A stretch of 56,436 nucleotides of DNA from Syntrophorhabdaceae bacterium (GTDB lineage: Bacteria; Desulfobacterota; Syntrophorhabdia; Syntrophorhabdales; Syntrophorhabdaceae), in assembly GCA_026415675.1 (NCBI GenBank), contig JAOAGQ010000040.1, positions 1 to 56,436 of the forward strand, read 5' to 3'. Position 1 is the first letter of the stretch. Each line of letters opens with the position of its first letter. Below are positions 26,235 through 34,685 of this stretch, piece by piece. A model generated the notes under the pieces. That model was not told the DNA's origin. It made no database searches and saw only the letters and a program-made list of their open reading frames with translations. The translations under genes and the position numbers were made by a program.

Positions 26235-26357
26235 ACCGTTAACCCCATCGAATTGGAAAATTTATAACATTTATTCATGCCGTGTAAAGAGGGAACTATC
26301 CTTTTGAACAGGTTACATACCTATAACATTTTCTGATAAATCATAAGTAAAATTTAA

Positions 26358-26384
26358 TTGACTTATTTCGTGACTGTATACAAT
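26358..26384 (+). promoter_or_regulatory. Possible ppsA promoter
   Basis: TTGACT (26358-26363) and TACAAT (26379-26384), 15 bases apart, in the 257-base AT-rich divergent intergenic region. Short spacing keeps confidence low. Confidence 0.35.
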
Positions 26385-26491
26385 GATAAACTATAAAATC
26401 AATAGTGTTTAATTAAAATTTTGATGCTCCATTTAAGCAAAAGGAGGTGATATTTTTTGATTTAATATTTTCATTAAAAAAGGGGGTTATT

Positions 26492-28339
26492 ATGGCTGAA
26501 ATAAAGAAGTTTCCTTATGCAAAGGAAGTAAAATTGCCACCGGAACTGGAAGGGTGGGAGGAGATGTACCCCCATCACCGTCTCTTTACAGAGGAGATGG
26601 AGGAGTGGGATAACGGACATTTCTGGTTTCAAGACAAGATACATGCCCCTGAACCTATGTATCCCCTCGATGACATATTTCAGGAAGCATGGCAGATAGC
26701 CCTCTCCCAGTACACCACAAGGGTCTTCTGTATCCCCCCTGCCCAGGGTATCGCCCAGAGGATGCTCGGATGCTACATGTACATCACCCCTGTTGAACCG
26801 CCCCCACAGGAGATCATAGGAGAAAAGGCGGAACTATTCGGAAAAAGGGTCTTCTATGTCTTTGAGAACTACGATAACCTCTGGGCAAAATGGCTGGAGA
26901 AGTTCCAGGCCCTGGGGAGGGAGATGGCAGCGGTCAAAATCCCTAAGGAGCTACCGAAGTTTGTGCCTGACGAAGATGTATTCCCCTACCCTAAGGGGAC
27001 GACAGAGGCCTATGAGATCATAGAATCCTTCAACACCATCATCAGTCAGATCTTTAAGGCATGGCAGTACCATTTCGAGTATCTAAACCTCGCCTACCTC
27101 GCCTATCTGATGTTCGTGGATACGGCACGAAAACTCTTCCCTGGGATAAAAGAGAGTACCATAGGGAAGATGGTAGCCGGAGCAGAGGTCTCCATGTTCA
27201 GGCCCGAAGAGGAGTTGTGCAGATTGAGTAGGCTTGCCGTAGCCCAGCCTCCGGTCAACGAGATCTTAAAAAAAGAGATCCCCGCAGAGGAGAAGATAAG
27301 GGAGTTAAAATCTACAGAAGCGGGGAGGGTATGGCTCGAGGAGATGGAGAGGATTAAGGACCCGTGGTTTTATGTATCCTGCGGGAGCGGCTGGTACCAC
27401 TACGAGGGGAGCTGGATAAACAAGATGGACATCCCCTTCAGTTATATGAAGAGCTATGTGGAAAGGCTCGAAAAGGGAGAGAAGATAGAGAGGTCGTTGA
27501 CCGCGATCTCTGAAGAGAGGGACAGGATAGTAGATGAGTACAGGGAACTCATAAAGTCAGAAGATGACAAAAAATCCTTTGATGATGCTTATAAGGTTGT
27601 GAGAACTATATACAGATACGCGGAAGACCATCTGTTCTGGGTAGAGCACTGGCTCCACACCATATGGTTTGAAAAAATAAGGGAATTCGGGGAGGTGCTG
27701 ACAAAGTATGGCCTCCTTAAGCAATCGGACGATATCTTTCTCTTCAATAGATTTGAAGTCCCTATGCTCCTCGAAGACCTCGCCACATCGTGGGCCTTAG
27801 GGGTCAATGCCCCCCACAGAGGTACATACTGGATGAAAATCGCTGAAAAAAGGGAGAAGATACTTGAGGCGGCGAAGAAGTGGATCCCTGTGCCTGCCCT
27901 TGGTGTACCTCCGGAAGAGGTCTCGGAGCCTTTTACCGTTATGCTCTGGGGGATCACAACAGAGAAGGTAGCGGAATGGATAAAGGGAACGGCGGTTGAA
28001 ACGAAAGATATTACAGAGATAAAGGGATTTGCCTCCTCAACCGGGATAACCGAAGGACCGGCAAGGGTACTTAAACTCCTCGAAGATGTGGTACAACTAC
28101 AACCGGGGGAGATTATGGTGGCCCCGTGCACCAACCCGTCATGGGCCCCTGTGTTTACAAAGATAAAGGCCGCGGTTACCGATATCGGAGGCTTAACATC
28201 CCATGCCGCAATCGTATCAAGGGAATACGGTCTTCCTGCGGTGACAGGGACCGGTATCGCCACATCGGTCATAAAGACCGGGGATATCATAAGGGTAGAC
28301 GGTAGCACAGGCACGGTGACAATAATAAAGAGGGCATAA
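26492..28339 (+). CDS. ppsA: Phenylphosphate synthase subunit 1
   Basis: 615 residues from ATG 26492 (AAGGGGG upstream). The C-terminal PEP-utilising mobile domain carries the phospho-histidine motif G-G-L-T-S-H-A-A, with His571 the predicted phosphate carrier. The N-terminal 480 residues are the tryptophan-rich region seen in phenylphosphate synthase subunit 1 of Thauera (about 70 kDa), which resembles the central part of PEP synthase. Reaction: phenol + ATP + H2O to phenylphosphate + AMP + Pi, with subunit 2. A GTG at 26447 would add 15 residues but lies inside a second Shine-Dalgarno. Close relatives could act on other phenols, so the substrate is inferred. Confidence 0.85.
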   Translation: MAEIKKFPYAKEVKLPPELEGWEEMYPHHRLFTEEMEEWDNGHFWFQDKIHAPEPMYPLDDIFQEAWQIALSQYTTRVFCIPPAQGIAQRMLGCYMYITPVEPPPQEIIGEKAELFGKRVFYVFENYDNLWAKWLEKFQALGREMAAVKIPKELPKFVPDEDVFPYPKGTTEAYEIIESFNTIISQIFKAWQYHFEYLNLAYLAYLMFVDTARKLFPGIKESTIGKMVAGAEVSMFRPEEELCRLSRLAVAQPPVNEILKKEIPAEEKIRELKSTEAGRVWLEEMERIKDPWFYVSCGSGWYHYEGSWINKMDIPFSYMKSYVERLEKGEKIERSLTAISEERDRIVDEYRELIKSEDDKKSFDDAYKVVRTIYRYAEDHLFWVEHWLHTIWFEKIREFGEVLTKYGLLKQSDDIFLFNRFEVPMLLEDLATSWALGVNAPHRGTYWMKIAEKREKILEAAKKWIPVPALGVPPEEVSEPFTVMLWGITTEKVAEWIKGTAVETKDITEIKGFASSTGITEGPARVLKLLEDVVQLQPGEIMVAPCTNPSWAPVFTKIKAAVTDIGGLTSHAAIVSREYGLPAVTGTGIATSVIKTGDIIRVDGSTGTVTIIKRA

Positions 28340-28352
28340 AACATAAAAAGGG

Positions 28353-28376
28353 CATGGAGGGGGTTGCCCCTCCATG
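28353..28376 (+). repeat. Perfect 10-bp hairpin between ppsA and ppsB
   Basis: CATGGAGGGG, loop GTTG, CCCCTCCATG, followed by TCTTAAAA. It lies 13 bases after the ppsA stop. Without a proper U-run it is more likely a partial terminator or mRNA-processing and stability element, and could set the subunit ratio. Confidence 0.65.
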
Positions 28377-28401
28377 TCTTAAAATCCATGGGGGATTATT
28401 T

Positions 28402-29475
28402 ATGGGTGAAAAATGGATTTACTGGCTTCATGAACTGGGCCAGGAGGATAACAACATCGTCGGTAAAAAATGTGCGAACTTAGGGGAATTGACAAAGGCA
28501 GGCTTTAGGGTTCCTCCGGGTTTCGCATTGTCCGTTGAGGCGTATAAAAGGTTTATGGATAAGACAGGTGTGGCAGAACGTCTTCAAGGGTATCTTAAGG
28601 ATTTCACTGCAGATCCCGACAATATGGCCCATGCGATGAGATTCGAAGAGGCATCAAGGGAATTAAGGGCCATCGCCGAATCTGTAAGTATGCCCCCTGA
28701 CATGGAAGAGACCGTTAAAACTTACTATGAGGCCCTGTGTAAAAATGCAGGTTGCAAGGAACTCTATGTGGCTACCCGTTCTGCCGGGCCTGTAAGCCAT
28801 CCTGGCCAGTATGAGACGTACCTCAATGTATGTGGGGAAGAGGATGTGGTGAAGAACATTATAAAGGTATGGTCGAGCACACTGAATACCCGATCTTTAA
28901 TCGCCAGGGCAAGGCTCGGGCTATCCCTCTACTATGACCCCATAGGGGTTGCCGTACTGACCATGGTGGATGCAAAGGCTGCGGGGGTGATCTTCACCTT
29001 AAATCCTGTAAACGGCGATACATCGAAAGTGGCGATAGAGGGGAGCTTTGGTTATGGGGAGGCGGTCGTCTCGGGGAATGTAACCCCCGATAGATATCTC
29101 GTCGATAAGGTCACCCTTGAGATAGAGGAGAAGGTGATCTCCGATAAGGGGAGCGAGTATGTGTTAAACCCCGATACAAGGGAGATGGAATACAGGGAAC
29201 TACCCCCTGAAAAGAGAAAGGCCCCCTGTCTTGAAGACAGAGAGGTTATAGAACTCACAAAGATAGCAAAAAAGGTGGAGGCCCATTTCCGTTGTCCCCA
29301 GGATATAGAGTACTCCATCTCCAGAACCATCCCGTTTCCCGAGGGTATCTTTCTTGTCCAGGCAAGACCTGAGAGTGTATGGGGCAAGAAGAAGAAGGAA
29401 TCGGTACTGGGAAAGAAGACAGGTTTTCAACTTTTGTTGGAAAGGGCTACAACGCCTGTTAAGGTCAGGCTTTAA
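28402..29475 (+). CDS. ppsB: Phenylphosphate synthase subunit 2
   Basis: 357 residues from ATG 28402; an ATG at 28354 lies within the hairpin and is rejected. The sequence matches the N-terminal ATP-binding (PPDK/PEP-synthase) domain: G-x-K-C-A-N-L-G-E-L near the start, V-A-T-R-S-A near 127, A-A-G-V-I-F-T-L-N-P, G-S-F-G-Y-G-E-A-V-V-S-G and the terminal Q-D-I-E-Y...Q-A-R-P. About 40 kDa, the size of Thauera subunit 2. It transfers the beta-phosphate of ATP to His571 of PpsA. No CBS-domain subunit 3 (PpsC) follows. Confidence 0.87.
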   Translation: MGEKWIYWLHELGQEDNNIVGKKCANLGELTKAGFRVPPGFALSVEAYKRFMDKTGVAERLQGYLKDFTADPDNMAHAMRFEEASRELRAIAESVSMPPDMEETVKTYYEALCKNAGCKELYVATRSAGPVSHPGQYETYLNVCGEEDVVKNIIKVWSSTLNTRSLIARARLGLSLYYDPIGVAVLTMVDAKAAGVIFTLNPVNGDTSKVAIEGSFGYGEAVVSGNVTPDRYLVDKVTLEIEEKVISDKGSEYVLNPDTREMEYRELPPEKRKAPCLEDREVIELTKIAKKVEAHFRCPQDIEYSISRTIPFPEGIFLVQARPESVWGKKKKESVLGKKTGFQLLLERATTPVKVRL

Positions 29476-29503
29476 AATAAGGTTGGTGAGATCTAGAAGT
29501 GGC

Positions 29504-29884
29504 TCAATCCAACTCTATATCCAGGGTTACCACATCCCCATCCTTCAGGTTTAGGCTATCTTTTATGTGTACAGGGGCAACAACCTCAAGCTGAGAGGCG
29601 TCGTAGACCTCAACAAGGGGAAGGACGATACCGCAGTCGTATTTTCCGTCGATCCTTCCCCTGAAGATGAGGGCATCGCAAAAACCTGCTTCTTTGGGGA
29701 TGAGTCTATTCTTCCCTTTCTCTTTTAGGAGCGTCTGGATCTGATCACTATCGAGTCTTATGTTCAAGGTACCGGGAAAGGGATGGAAGTTAAGTTTCTC
29801 GTATAGCTCTCTTTCCACCCAGTCTATGGTGAGGAACTTCTTCGATTCCCCTATCCCGCTTACGATCCTCCCTTTGATTCTCAC
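29504..29884 (-). CDS. ribK: Archaeal-type CTP-dependent riboflavin kinase (DUF120)
   Basis: 126 residues, normal for RibK. The fold signature is clear: N-terminal G-R-I-V-S-G-I-G-E, central F-H-P-F-P-G-T-L-N-I-R-L, and C-terminal A-P-V-H-I-K-D-S-L-N-L-K-D-G-D-V, all aligning by eye with Methanocaldococcus RibK. The enzyme makes FMN from riboflavin using CTP, unlike bacterial RibF. Start GTG overlaps the ubiX stop (GTGA), so it is the last gene of the ubiD operon. The inferred job is supplying FMN to UbiX for prenyl-FMN, the cofactor of the three UbiD proteins. Its stop is 28 bases from the convergent ppsB stop. Confidence 0.88.
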   Translation of the reverse strand: MRIKGRIVSGIGESKKFLTIDWVERELYEKLNFHPFPGTLNIRLDSDQIQTLLKEKGKNRLIPKEAGFCDALIFRGRIDGKYDCGIVLPLVEVYDASQLEVVAPVHIKDSLNLKDGDVVTLDIELD

Positions 29885-30486
29885 TCTTTACTCACCTTTA
29901 CTATCCTTATACTCTCCTCCTCTCCCCATCTTTTGAAAAGGGAAGAGTCAATGCCAAAGAGGTCCAGGGCCTTCCCCAGGGTCTGGTTGATCAAATCTTC
30001 TATGGTCTTGGGTTTGTGATAAAAGGCAGGGACAGGGGGCATAACTATAGCCCCCATCCTTGTGACCTTCAACATCAATTCGAGGTGACCCTCATGGAGG
30101 GGGGTCTCCCTTACAAGGAGGAGGAGCCTTCTCCTCTCCTTGAGGGTTACATCGGCCGCCCTTACAAGGAGGTTCTGGTTAAAGGAATTGGCTATGGCGG
30201 ATAGAGACTTAATAGAACAGGGGATCACCATCATCCCATCGGTTCTGTAAGAACCGCTTGCAATGGCAGAACCTATATCGTCTATATCATAGACTTTAGA
30301 GGCGAGAGACTCAAGATCCTCCTTTGTGTATTCCGTTTCGATATAGAGGTTTTTAAGCCCCGAATTACTGATAACAAGATGTGTCTCTATCCCTATACTC
30401 TTCAGCACCTTAAGCATCTTAACTCCGTATATTACCCCCGTTGCCCCTGAGATGCCAAGAATTATCCTTCTATTCACCTTTCTCAC
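29881..30486 (-). CDS. ubiX: Flavin prenyltransferase UbiX
   Basis: 201 residues. It prenylates FMN with dimethylallyl (mono)phosphate to make prFMN for UbiD-type decarboxylases. Visible signatures are G-I-S-G-A-T-G-V-I-Y-G at the N-terminus, the G-S-Y-R-T-D-G-M-M-V-I-P-C-S segment, and R-R-L-L-L-L-V-R-E-T-P-L with the downstream M-P-P-V-P-A-F-Y. Start GTG follows GAGGAGGGATAG and abuts the preceding ubiD stop. Tight coupling on both sides indicates cofactor supply to the operon. Confidence 0.95.
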   Translation of the reverse strand: MRKVNRRIILGISGATGVIYGVKMLKVLKSIGIETHLVISNSGLKNLYIETEYTKEDLESLASKVYDIDDIGSAIASGSYRTDGMMVIPCSIKSLSAIANSFNQNLLVRAADVTLKERRRLLLLVRETPLHEGHLELMLKVTRMGAIVMPPVPAFYHKPKTIEDLINQTLGKALDLFGIDSSLFKRWGEEESIRIVKVSKE

Positions 30487-31830
30487 CTATCCCTCCTCTT
30501 TTATTGAGCTTAGAACCTTTCTAATCCTCTCTTCGTCACCCTTTATCACTACCGCCCTGCCTTCGAGAGATTTGCCATAAGAGGTAGCGTTTATCCCTAC
30601 CTTTGCAACACCTGTGCCTCTTCTCGCCTCCGGGTCTATTACCTGTCCTGAAAGTCCCGGGATGATCAGGATGTCCTCATCGGCATGGCATCTTGTGATC
30701 ACCGCCCATTCCACATCGTTAAGGTCATGCCCATCCACATCCTCATCCACCACAACCACCTTCTTTATCATGGGGAACGAGAGCAGAAAGACGATGAGGC
30801 TTTTTATCTTATCTCTCCCTACCGGTCTTATTTTTGCCACAACGGAGGAGCCGAAGGTCTTTTTGACAAAATTAATCTCCATCAAAAAAGGAAACAGCCT
30901 CTTTGCCCTCTCTTCCATATGGGCGCCGCTTACAAAGTCAAGGTACATATCCCCTTCAATGCTCGCAGGGAGAAGGACATGGTAGAGGGGGTTTTGTTGA
31001 AATGAAATCCTCCTGACCCTCAAGGTGGGGGTCTTCTCAACATTCATATAGTAACCGCTTATCTCCCCCAGGGGTCCGTCCTTTCTCAAATCGTGGTAAT
31101 CGAGGAACCCCTCAAGGATGATCTCAGACCCGAAGGGGACATCTATAAGGGAATCAAAGGATTCCATCACCTCCACCGCTTCTCCCTTTATACCCCCTGT
31201 CACCTCCAGTTTGTCGACGTCATGGGGCACCTTGAGGGCCATGGATATAAACATTATGGGATCGACCCCTATCACAACGGAGAGGGGCATATCTTTCCCT
31301 GAAGACCTATACTTCTCCATAATATCCGTTAAGGGGGGGTTTACGAGGGATACACCGAGCCTATTATTACCCCTGTACTCCATCCTGTGAATCCCTCTCC
31401 CTACAATGCTTGTCTCGGGGTCTACCGCTGAGACGATGGATGTTGTGATATAAGGGGCTGAATCCTCCACATAGTGCTTGAGGATGGGGAGAAAGTCCAT
31501 GATTTCATCGTCATCCTTTATCTCTATCGTGGAGTAGCCCTTTCTCTCAACCTTCACCTTCTTTTCAACCCTTTCCACCCCTTTTAAAAAGGCATCATAG
31601 GGGTTCTCAGCCCCATCGAATAGAAGGGAAAACGCCCTCTCCTCGGGGACGAGGTTGGCAACCACCCTGCAATCGTATCCATCGACATCCTCGAATAGGA
31701 GCACCCTTTTCTTCTGGGAAAGCCTCTCTATGATCTCAGGCATATCCTCCCTAAAGACCCTATCTTTTATGGGCAAAACCCACCCTTTCTGATCCATAAG
31801 TGACAGGTACTCTCTTAAAGACCTGACCAT
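30487..31830 (-). CDS. UbiD-family (de)carboxylase, third paralogue
   Basis: 447 residues. Features of the UbiD fold: S-I-V-G-R-G-I-H-R-M near the prFMN/metal site, and the catalytic E-I-I-L-E-G...G-P-L-G-E-I-S-G-Y-Y block. It differs from the other two in having I-H-R-M-E-Y-R and N-N-R-L-G-V in place of their Y-R segment, closer to stand-alone anaerobic UbiD enzymes. It may be an independent hydroxybenzoate (de)carboxylase, or an extra core subunit. One base separates it from the small subunit gene; its stop abuts ubiX. Confidence 0.9.
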   Translation of the reverse strand: MVRSLREYLSLMDQKGWVLPIKDRVFREDMPEIIERLSQKKRVLLFEDVDGYDCRVVANLVPEERAFSLLFDGAENPYDAFLKGVERVEKKVKVERKGYSTIEIKDDDEIMDFLPILKHYVEDSAPYITTSIVSAVDPETSIVGRGIHRMEYRGNNRLGVSLVNPPLTDIMEKYRSSGKDMPLSVVIGVDPIMFISMALKVPHDVDKLEVTGGIKGEAVEVMESFDSLIDVPFGSEIILEGFLDYHDLRKDGPLGEISGYYMNVEKTPTLRVRRISFQQNPLYHVLLPASIEGDMYLDFVSGAHMEERAKRLFPFLMEINFVKKTFGSSVVAKIRPVGRDKIKSLIVFLLSFPMIKKVVVVDEDVDGHDLNDVEWAVITRCHADEDILIIPGLSGQVIDPEARRGTGVAKVGINATSYGKSLEGRAVVIKGDEERIRKVLSSIKEEG

Positions 31831-31831
31831 G

Positions 31832-32086
31832 TTATAACCCTTCGGGGAATATGTTTATCTCTTCCAGGATCTTCATAGAGCAGGGCTTCTCTATGAGTTG
31901 TCCCCGGCCGAGCCTAATCCATAATCTCTCGGGATACTTATTCTCATCCTTCGAGACTACGAATTTTGCATATTTACCCCTGTACTTACTCTTGCCCGGG
32001 GTTAAATCCCTTATTACACCGATAATCTCTTCGTCCTCAGCCAAGTCTTTGAAATCTTTCGATATAAATGTATCGTATACTGCCAT
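31832..32086 (-). CDS. Phenylphosphate carboxylase gamma-like small subunit
   Basis: 84 residues, basic-acidic mix without membrane segments or cysteine pairs; L-W-I-R-L-G-R-G-Q-L is the most distinctive segment. Size (about 10 kDa) and position between two UbiD genes match PpcC, the gamma subunit of phenylphosphate carboxylase in Thauera. Assignment rests mainly on context and size. AAGGAGG precedes the start. Confidence 0.65.
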   Translation of the reverse strand: MAVYDTFISKDFKDLAEDEEIIGVIRDLTPGKSKYRGKYAKFVVSKDENKYPERLWIRLGRGQLIEKPCSMKILEEINIFPEGL

Positions 32087-32103
32087 AAATACCTCCTTAT
32101 CCC

Positions 32104-33549
32104 CTAATCTTTAAAACCGTATCTTTTCCAGTTTGAAAGCACCTTCTCCTGTATGTCCTTCGGGTATACATTATCAAAGGATACCTTAATAGGTACCATG
32201 GATGTGGGCCATTCGGGTGGGAAGAGACAGTCGAATACCACCTTCGGTGCCCTTCCATAGAGCCTCTCTTCAGGACTTGCAAAGGGGTTCAAGGGAGTAC
32301 CGACACCGTGTTCCTCGATCCTTATCCCCCTCGACGGATGGCATTTTGTACACAGGGCATGGATTATCTCGTCTTTATTGTAGATGTCTGTCTTGTCATC
32401 GACGACCATGACCATATGGAACCATGGACCCAACTTGCTTCCAAAGACGAGTTGACCGATCTGGGTTGCGATATTTGCATATATGGGTTTTACCCCAACC
32501 ACAACAAAGTGGTGTGTCGATTCGGGCAACATGAAGACCCCTGTCACGGGGATTCCCTGGTCTTTCAACATCCTCTCCATCTCAAGCCCCAGGGAGAAGG
32601 ACCTCAAAAGCTGCCCCTCATCGGTAGGTACCCCCATATTCGAGATGGCCATTATGGGGTCTTTTCTCATGGTTATCGCCGTTACCCTGTATACCGTCCT
32701 CTTGTCCCGAGGGCTCGTCCTGTAACCTGTATACTCCCCGAACGGGGCCTCCTCGAGGGTGACATTCGGAAGGACAACCCCTTCTATGATGATCTCCGCA
32801 TGGGCAGGGACATAGAGGTCGCAGGTCTCACACTTTACAAGCTCCACAGGTTCACCCATGAGCATCCCTGTAAATTCTGCCTCTGATATAGGTGATGGCG
32901 CGCAACTCGCAATGGCGGATAGGGGATCGGGGTTTATTACCGTGGCAAAAGGCATGGGGATGTTCCTCGGGACATATTTGTTGTAGAACATCTTTCCCAT
33001 ATCGGAGAAGGCAAGGACAGGGCCTACCATCGTCTTTTCATCGTAGACCATCTGCCTGTACATCCCCCAGTTCACAAAGTCCGTATCGTAATCCTTTGCC
33101 ACAACAAAATGCCATGTCCCTATGTATCTCCCCCCGTCGCCGTCATGGACCATCGGTGCGGGAAGGTCGAAGAGGTTCACCTTATCCCCTGTGATCACCA
33201 CCTCTTTGCAGGGGGCATCCTTTTTATCCAATATCTTCGGCTTTATGGGCTCTCCCATCGTCCTTTTCAGGTACTCCTTAGAGATATCGGGGATAGAGGT
33301 TTCAGGGTCAAGGCCGAAGGAGACGGCAAGCCTCCTGTATGTTGCGATTGGCGCCCCAAATGCGGTAAAGCCTGGATAGTCTTTTATCTTTTTGAAAAAA
33401 ACCGCTGGGGCCTTTTTCTCGCATACCCTTCTAACAATCGCCCCCATCTCAAGGTCCCAATCGACCTCATCTGTAATCTCTATAAGATCCCCTGTCCTTT
33501 TTAATGCCTCTATGTAAGTCCTGTTGTCCTTGTAATATTTATACGCCAT
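32104..33549 (-). CDS. UbiD-family phenylphosphate carboxylase core subunit
   Basis: 481 residues, close to PpcA/PpcB size. Typical segments: D-G-G-R-Y-I-G-T-W, V-N-W-G-M-Y-R-Q-M for the prFMN/Mn/K site, and the catalytic E-I-I-I-E-G...A-P-F-G-E-Y-T-G-Y block with its glutamates. It probably forms the alpha or beta core subunit with the 34686 paralogue and binds prFMN made by UbiX. Predicted reaction: phenylphosphate + CO2 to 4-hydroxybenzoate + phosphate. Which of the pair is alpha cannot be settled by eye. Confidence 0.88.
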   Translation of the reverse strand: MAYKYYKDNRTYIEALKRTGDLIEITDEVDWDLEMGAIVRRVCEKKAPAVFFKKIKDYPGFTAFGAPIATYRRLAVSFGLDPETSIPDISKEYLKRTMGEPIKPKILDKKDAPCKEVVITGDKVNLFDLPAPMVHDGDGGRYIGTWHFVVAKDYDTDFVNWGMYRQMVYDEKTMVGPVLAFSDMGKMFYNKYVPRNIPMPFATVINPDPLSAIASCAPSPISEAEFTGMLMGEPVELVKCETCDLYVPAHAEIIIEGVVLPNVTLEEAPFGEYTGYRTSPRDKRTVYRVTAITMRKDPIMAISNMGVPTDEGQLLRSFSLGLEMERMLKDQGIPVTGVFMLPESTHHFVVVGVKPIYANIATQIGQLVFGSKLGPWFHMVMVVDDKTDIYNKDEIIHALCTKCHPSRGIRIEEHGVGTPLNPFASPEERLYGRAPKVVFDCLFPPEWPTSMVPIKVSFDNVYPKDIQEKVLSNWKRYGFKD

Positions 33550-33561
33550 ATTTCCTCCGGT

Positions 33562-34092
33562 TCATATTATCTTTTCAATAAAGCTTTCCCATTTACCCTG
33601 GGCTTTGAGTATAAATTCAGCAAGTTCCCTGACCACACCTTTGCCTCCCCCGGCAGATGTCACATAATCGGCAATCTGTCTTGCCTCCACTGAGCCATCC
33701 GAGGGGGCAACGGAAAAACCTACCCTCTTCATGATGCCTAAGTCTATCATCTCATCTCCCACATAACAGAAGTCGCCATCGGTTAAACCTGACTCCTTCT
33801 CAAATTCATCGAGCTTGGACATCTTTGCCGATGTACCCCAGAGTTTATCGAGGGGCACCCCGTATATCTTTGCCACCTGTTCGTCGGTCCTCGTGATCTT
33901 GCTCGTTAAAAAGCTGACACCGATCCCTGACTCCATAAGGGCCTTGCAACCGAGGCTATCGTGGAGGGAAAAACATTCTGATTTTGTCCCATCCTGAGCA
34001 TAGTAAAGCACACAGTCTGTCAAGACCCCGTGGATATCGAGTATGACAAACTTCACCTTTTTTGCCTTTTCTGCCGCTTCTTCTCTTCCCAT
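33562..34092 (-). CDS. KdsC-like HAD protein, PpcD-type delta subunit
   Basis: 176 residues of the HAD phosphatase fold, KdsC-like and without a cap. Motif I is D-I-H-G-V-L-T, so the usual second aspartate (acid/base) is histidine. Motif II S in F-L-T-S-K, motif III lysine in T-S-A-K, and motif IV G-D-E-M-I-D are intact. In Thauera the delta subunit (PpcD) is a HAD protein required for carboxylation of phenylphosphate. This copy keeps its metal-binding residues and is the likelier active one of the pair. It lies 12 bases from the upstream HAD gene. Confidence 0.85.
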   Translation of the reverse strand: MGREEAAEKAKKVKFVILDIHGVLTDCVLYYAQDGTKSECFSLHDSLGCKALMESGIGVSFLTSKITRTDEQVAKIYGVPLDKLWGTSAKMSKLDEFEKESGLTDGDFCYVGDEMIDLGIMKRVGFSVAPSDGSVEARQIADYVTSAGGGKGVVRELAEFILKAQGKWESFIEKII

Positions 34093-34103
34093 ATCTTACC
34101 TCC

Positions 34104-34661
34104 TTATTTGTATCCCATCTTTGTTACCTTATCGACCCATACATCCCATTTACCCATCGCCCTTAAAATGAACTCCGCCACCTCCCTTATCGCCCCCCTA
34201 CCTCCAGGGGCCGCTGTTATGTAGTGGGCTATCTCTTTCACCTCATCTATGGCATCTGAGGTGGCAACGGCAAAGCCCACCATCTTCATCGCACCAATAT
34301 CTGTTATTTCACAGCCTATAAAACCGATTTCACTATCGGTGATTCCCATCTCCGCCTTCAACTCTTTCAGTTTTTCTATCTTACTCTTCGTCGGGTAGTA
34401 AAATTTATCGAGCTTTAACTCCTTTGCCCTGAATAGCCCCTCCCCATCGATAGAGGTCGTATCGATAAAGGCAACCCTTATTTCATTCGCAGAAAGGGAG
34501 AGGTCTCCAAAACCGTCCATGTGCCAGAAAGTGTACTGCCTCCTCCCTTCCACATCACAGAGTACGGTGTTAGGGGTCAGAACCCCGTGCACATCATGGG
34601 CAAAGAGTTTAATATTTCTTGCCCTCTCCTTTGCCTTCTCCATATCCTTTTCGAATGCCAT
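34104..34661 (-). CDS. KdsC-like HAD protein with degenerate motif IV
   Basis: 185 residues, paralogous to the neighbouring 176-residue HAD protein. Motif I is H-D-V-H-G-V-L-T, again with His for the second Asp. Motif IV reads G-C-E-I-T-D instead of G-D-E-x-x-D, so a Mg2+ ligand is lost, and motif II is less clear (F-I-D-T-T). It may therefore be a structural partner of the active copy, or bind a phosphorylated intermediate without hydrolysing it. The shared C-terminal G-G-R-G-A-I-R-E-V-A-E-F-I-L shows recent common ancestry. Confidence 0.83.
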   Translation of the reverse strand: MAFEKDMEKAKERARNIKLFAHDVHGVLTPNTVLCDVEGRRQYTFWHMDGFGDLSLSANEIRVAFIDTTSIDGEGLFRAKELKLDKFYYPTKSKIEKLKELKAEMGITDSEIGFIGCEITDIGAMKMVGFAVATSDAIDEVKEIAHYITAAPGGRGAIREVAEFILRAMGKWDVWVDKVTKMGYK

Positions 34662-34685
34662 CTTTTCCTCCTCATATATGGTTTA

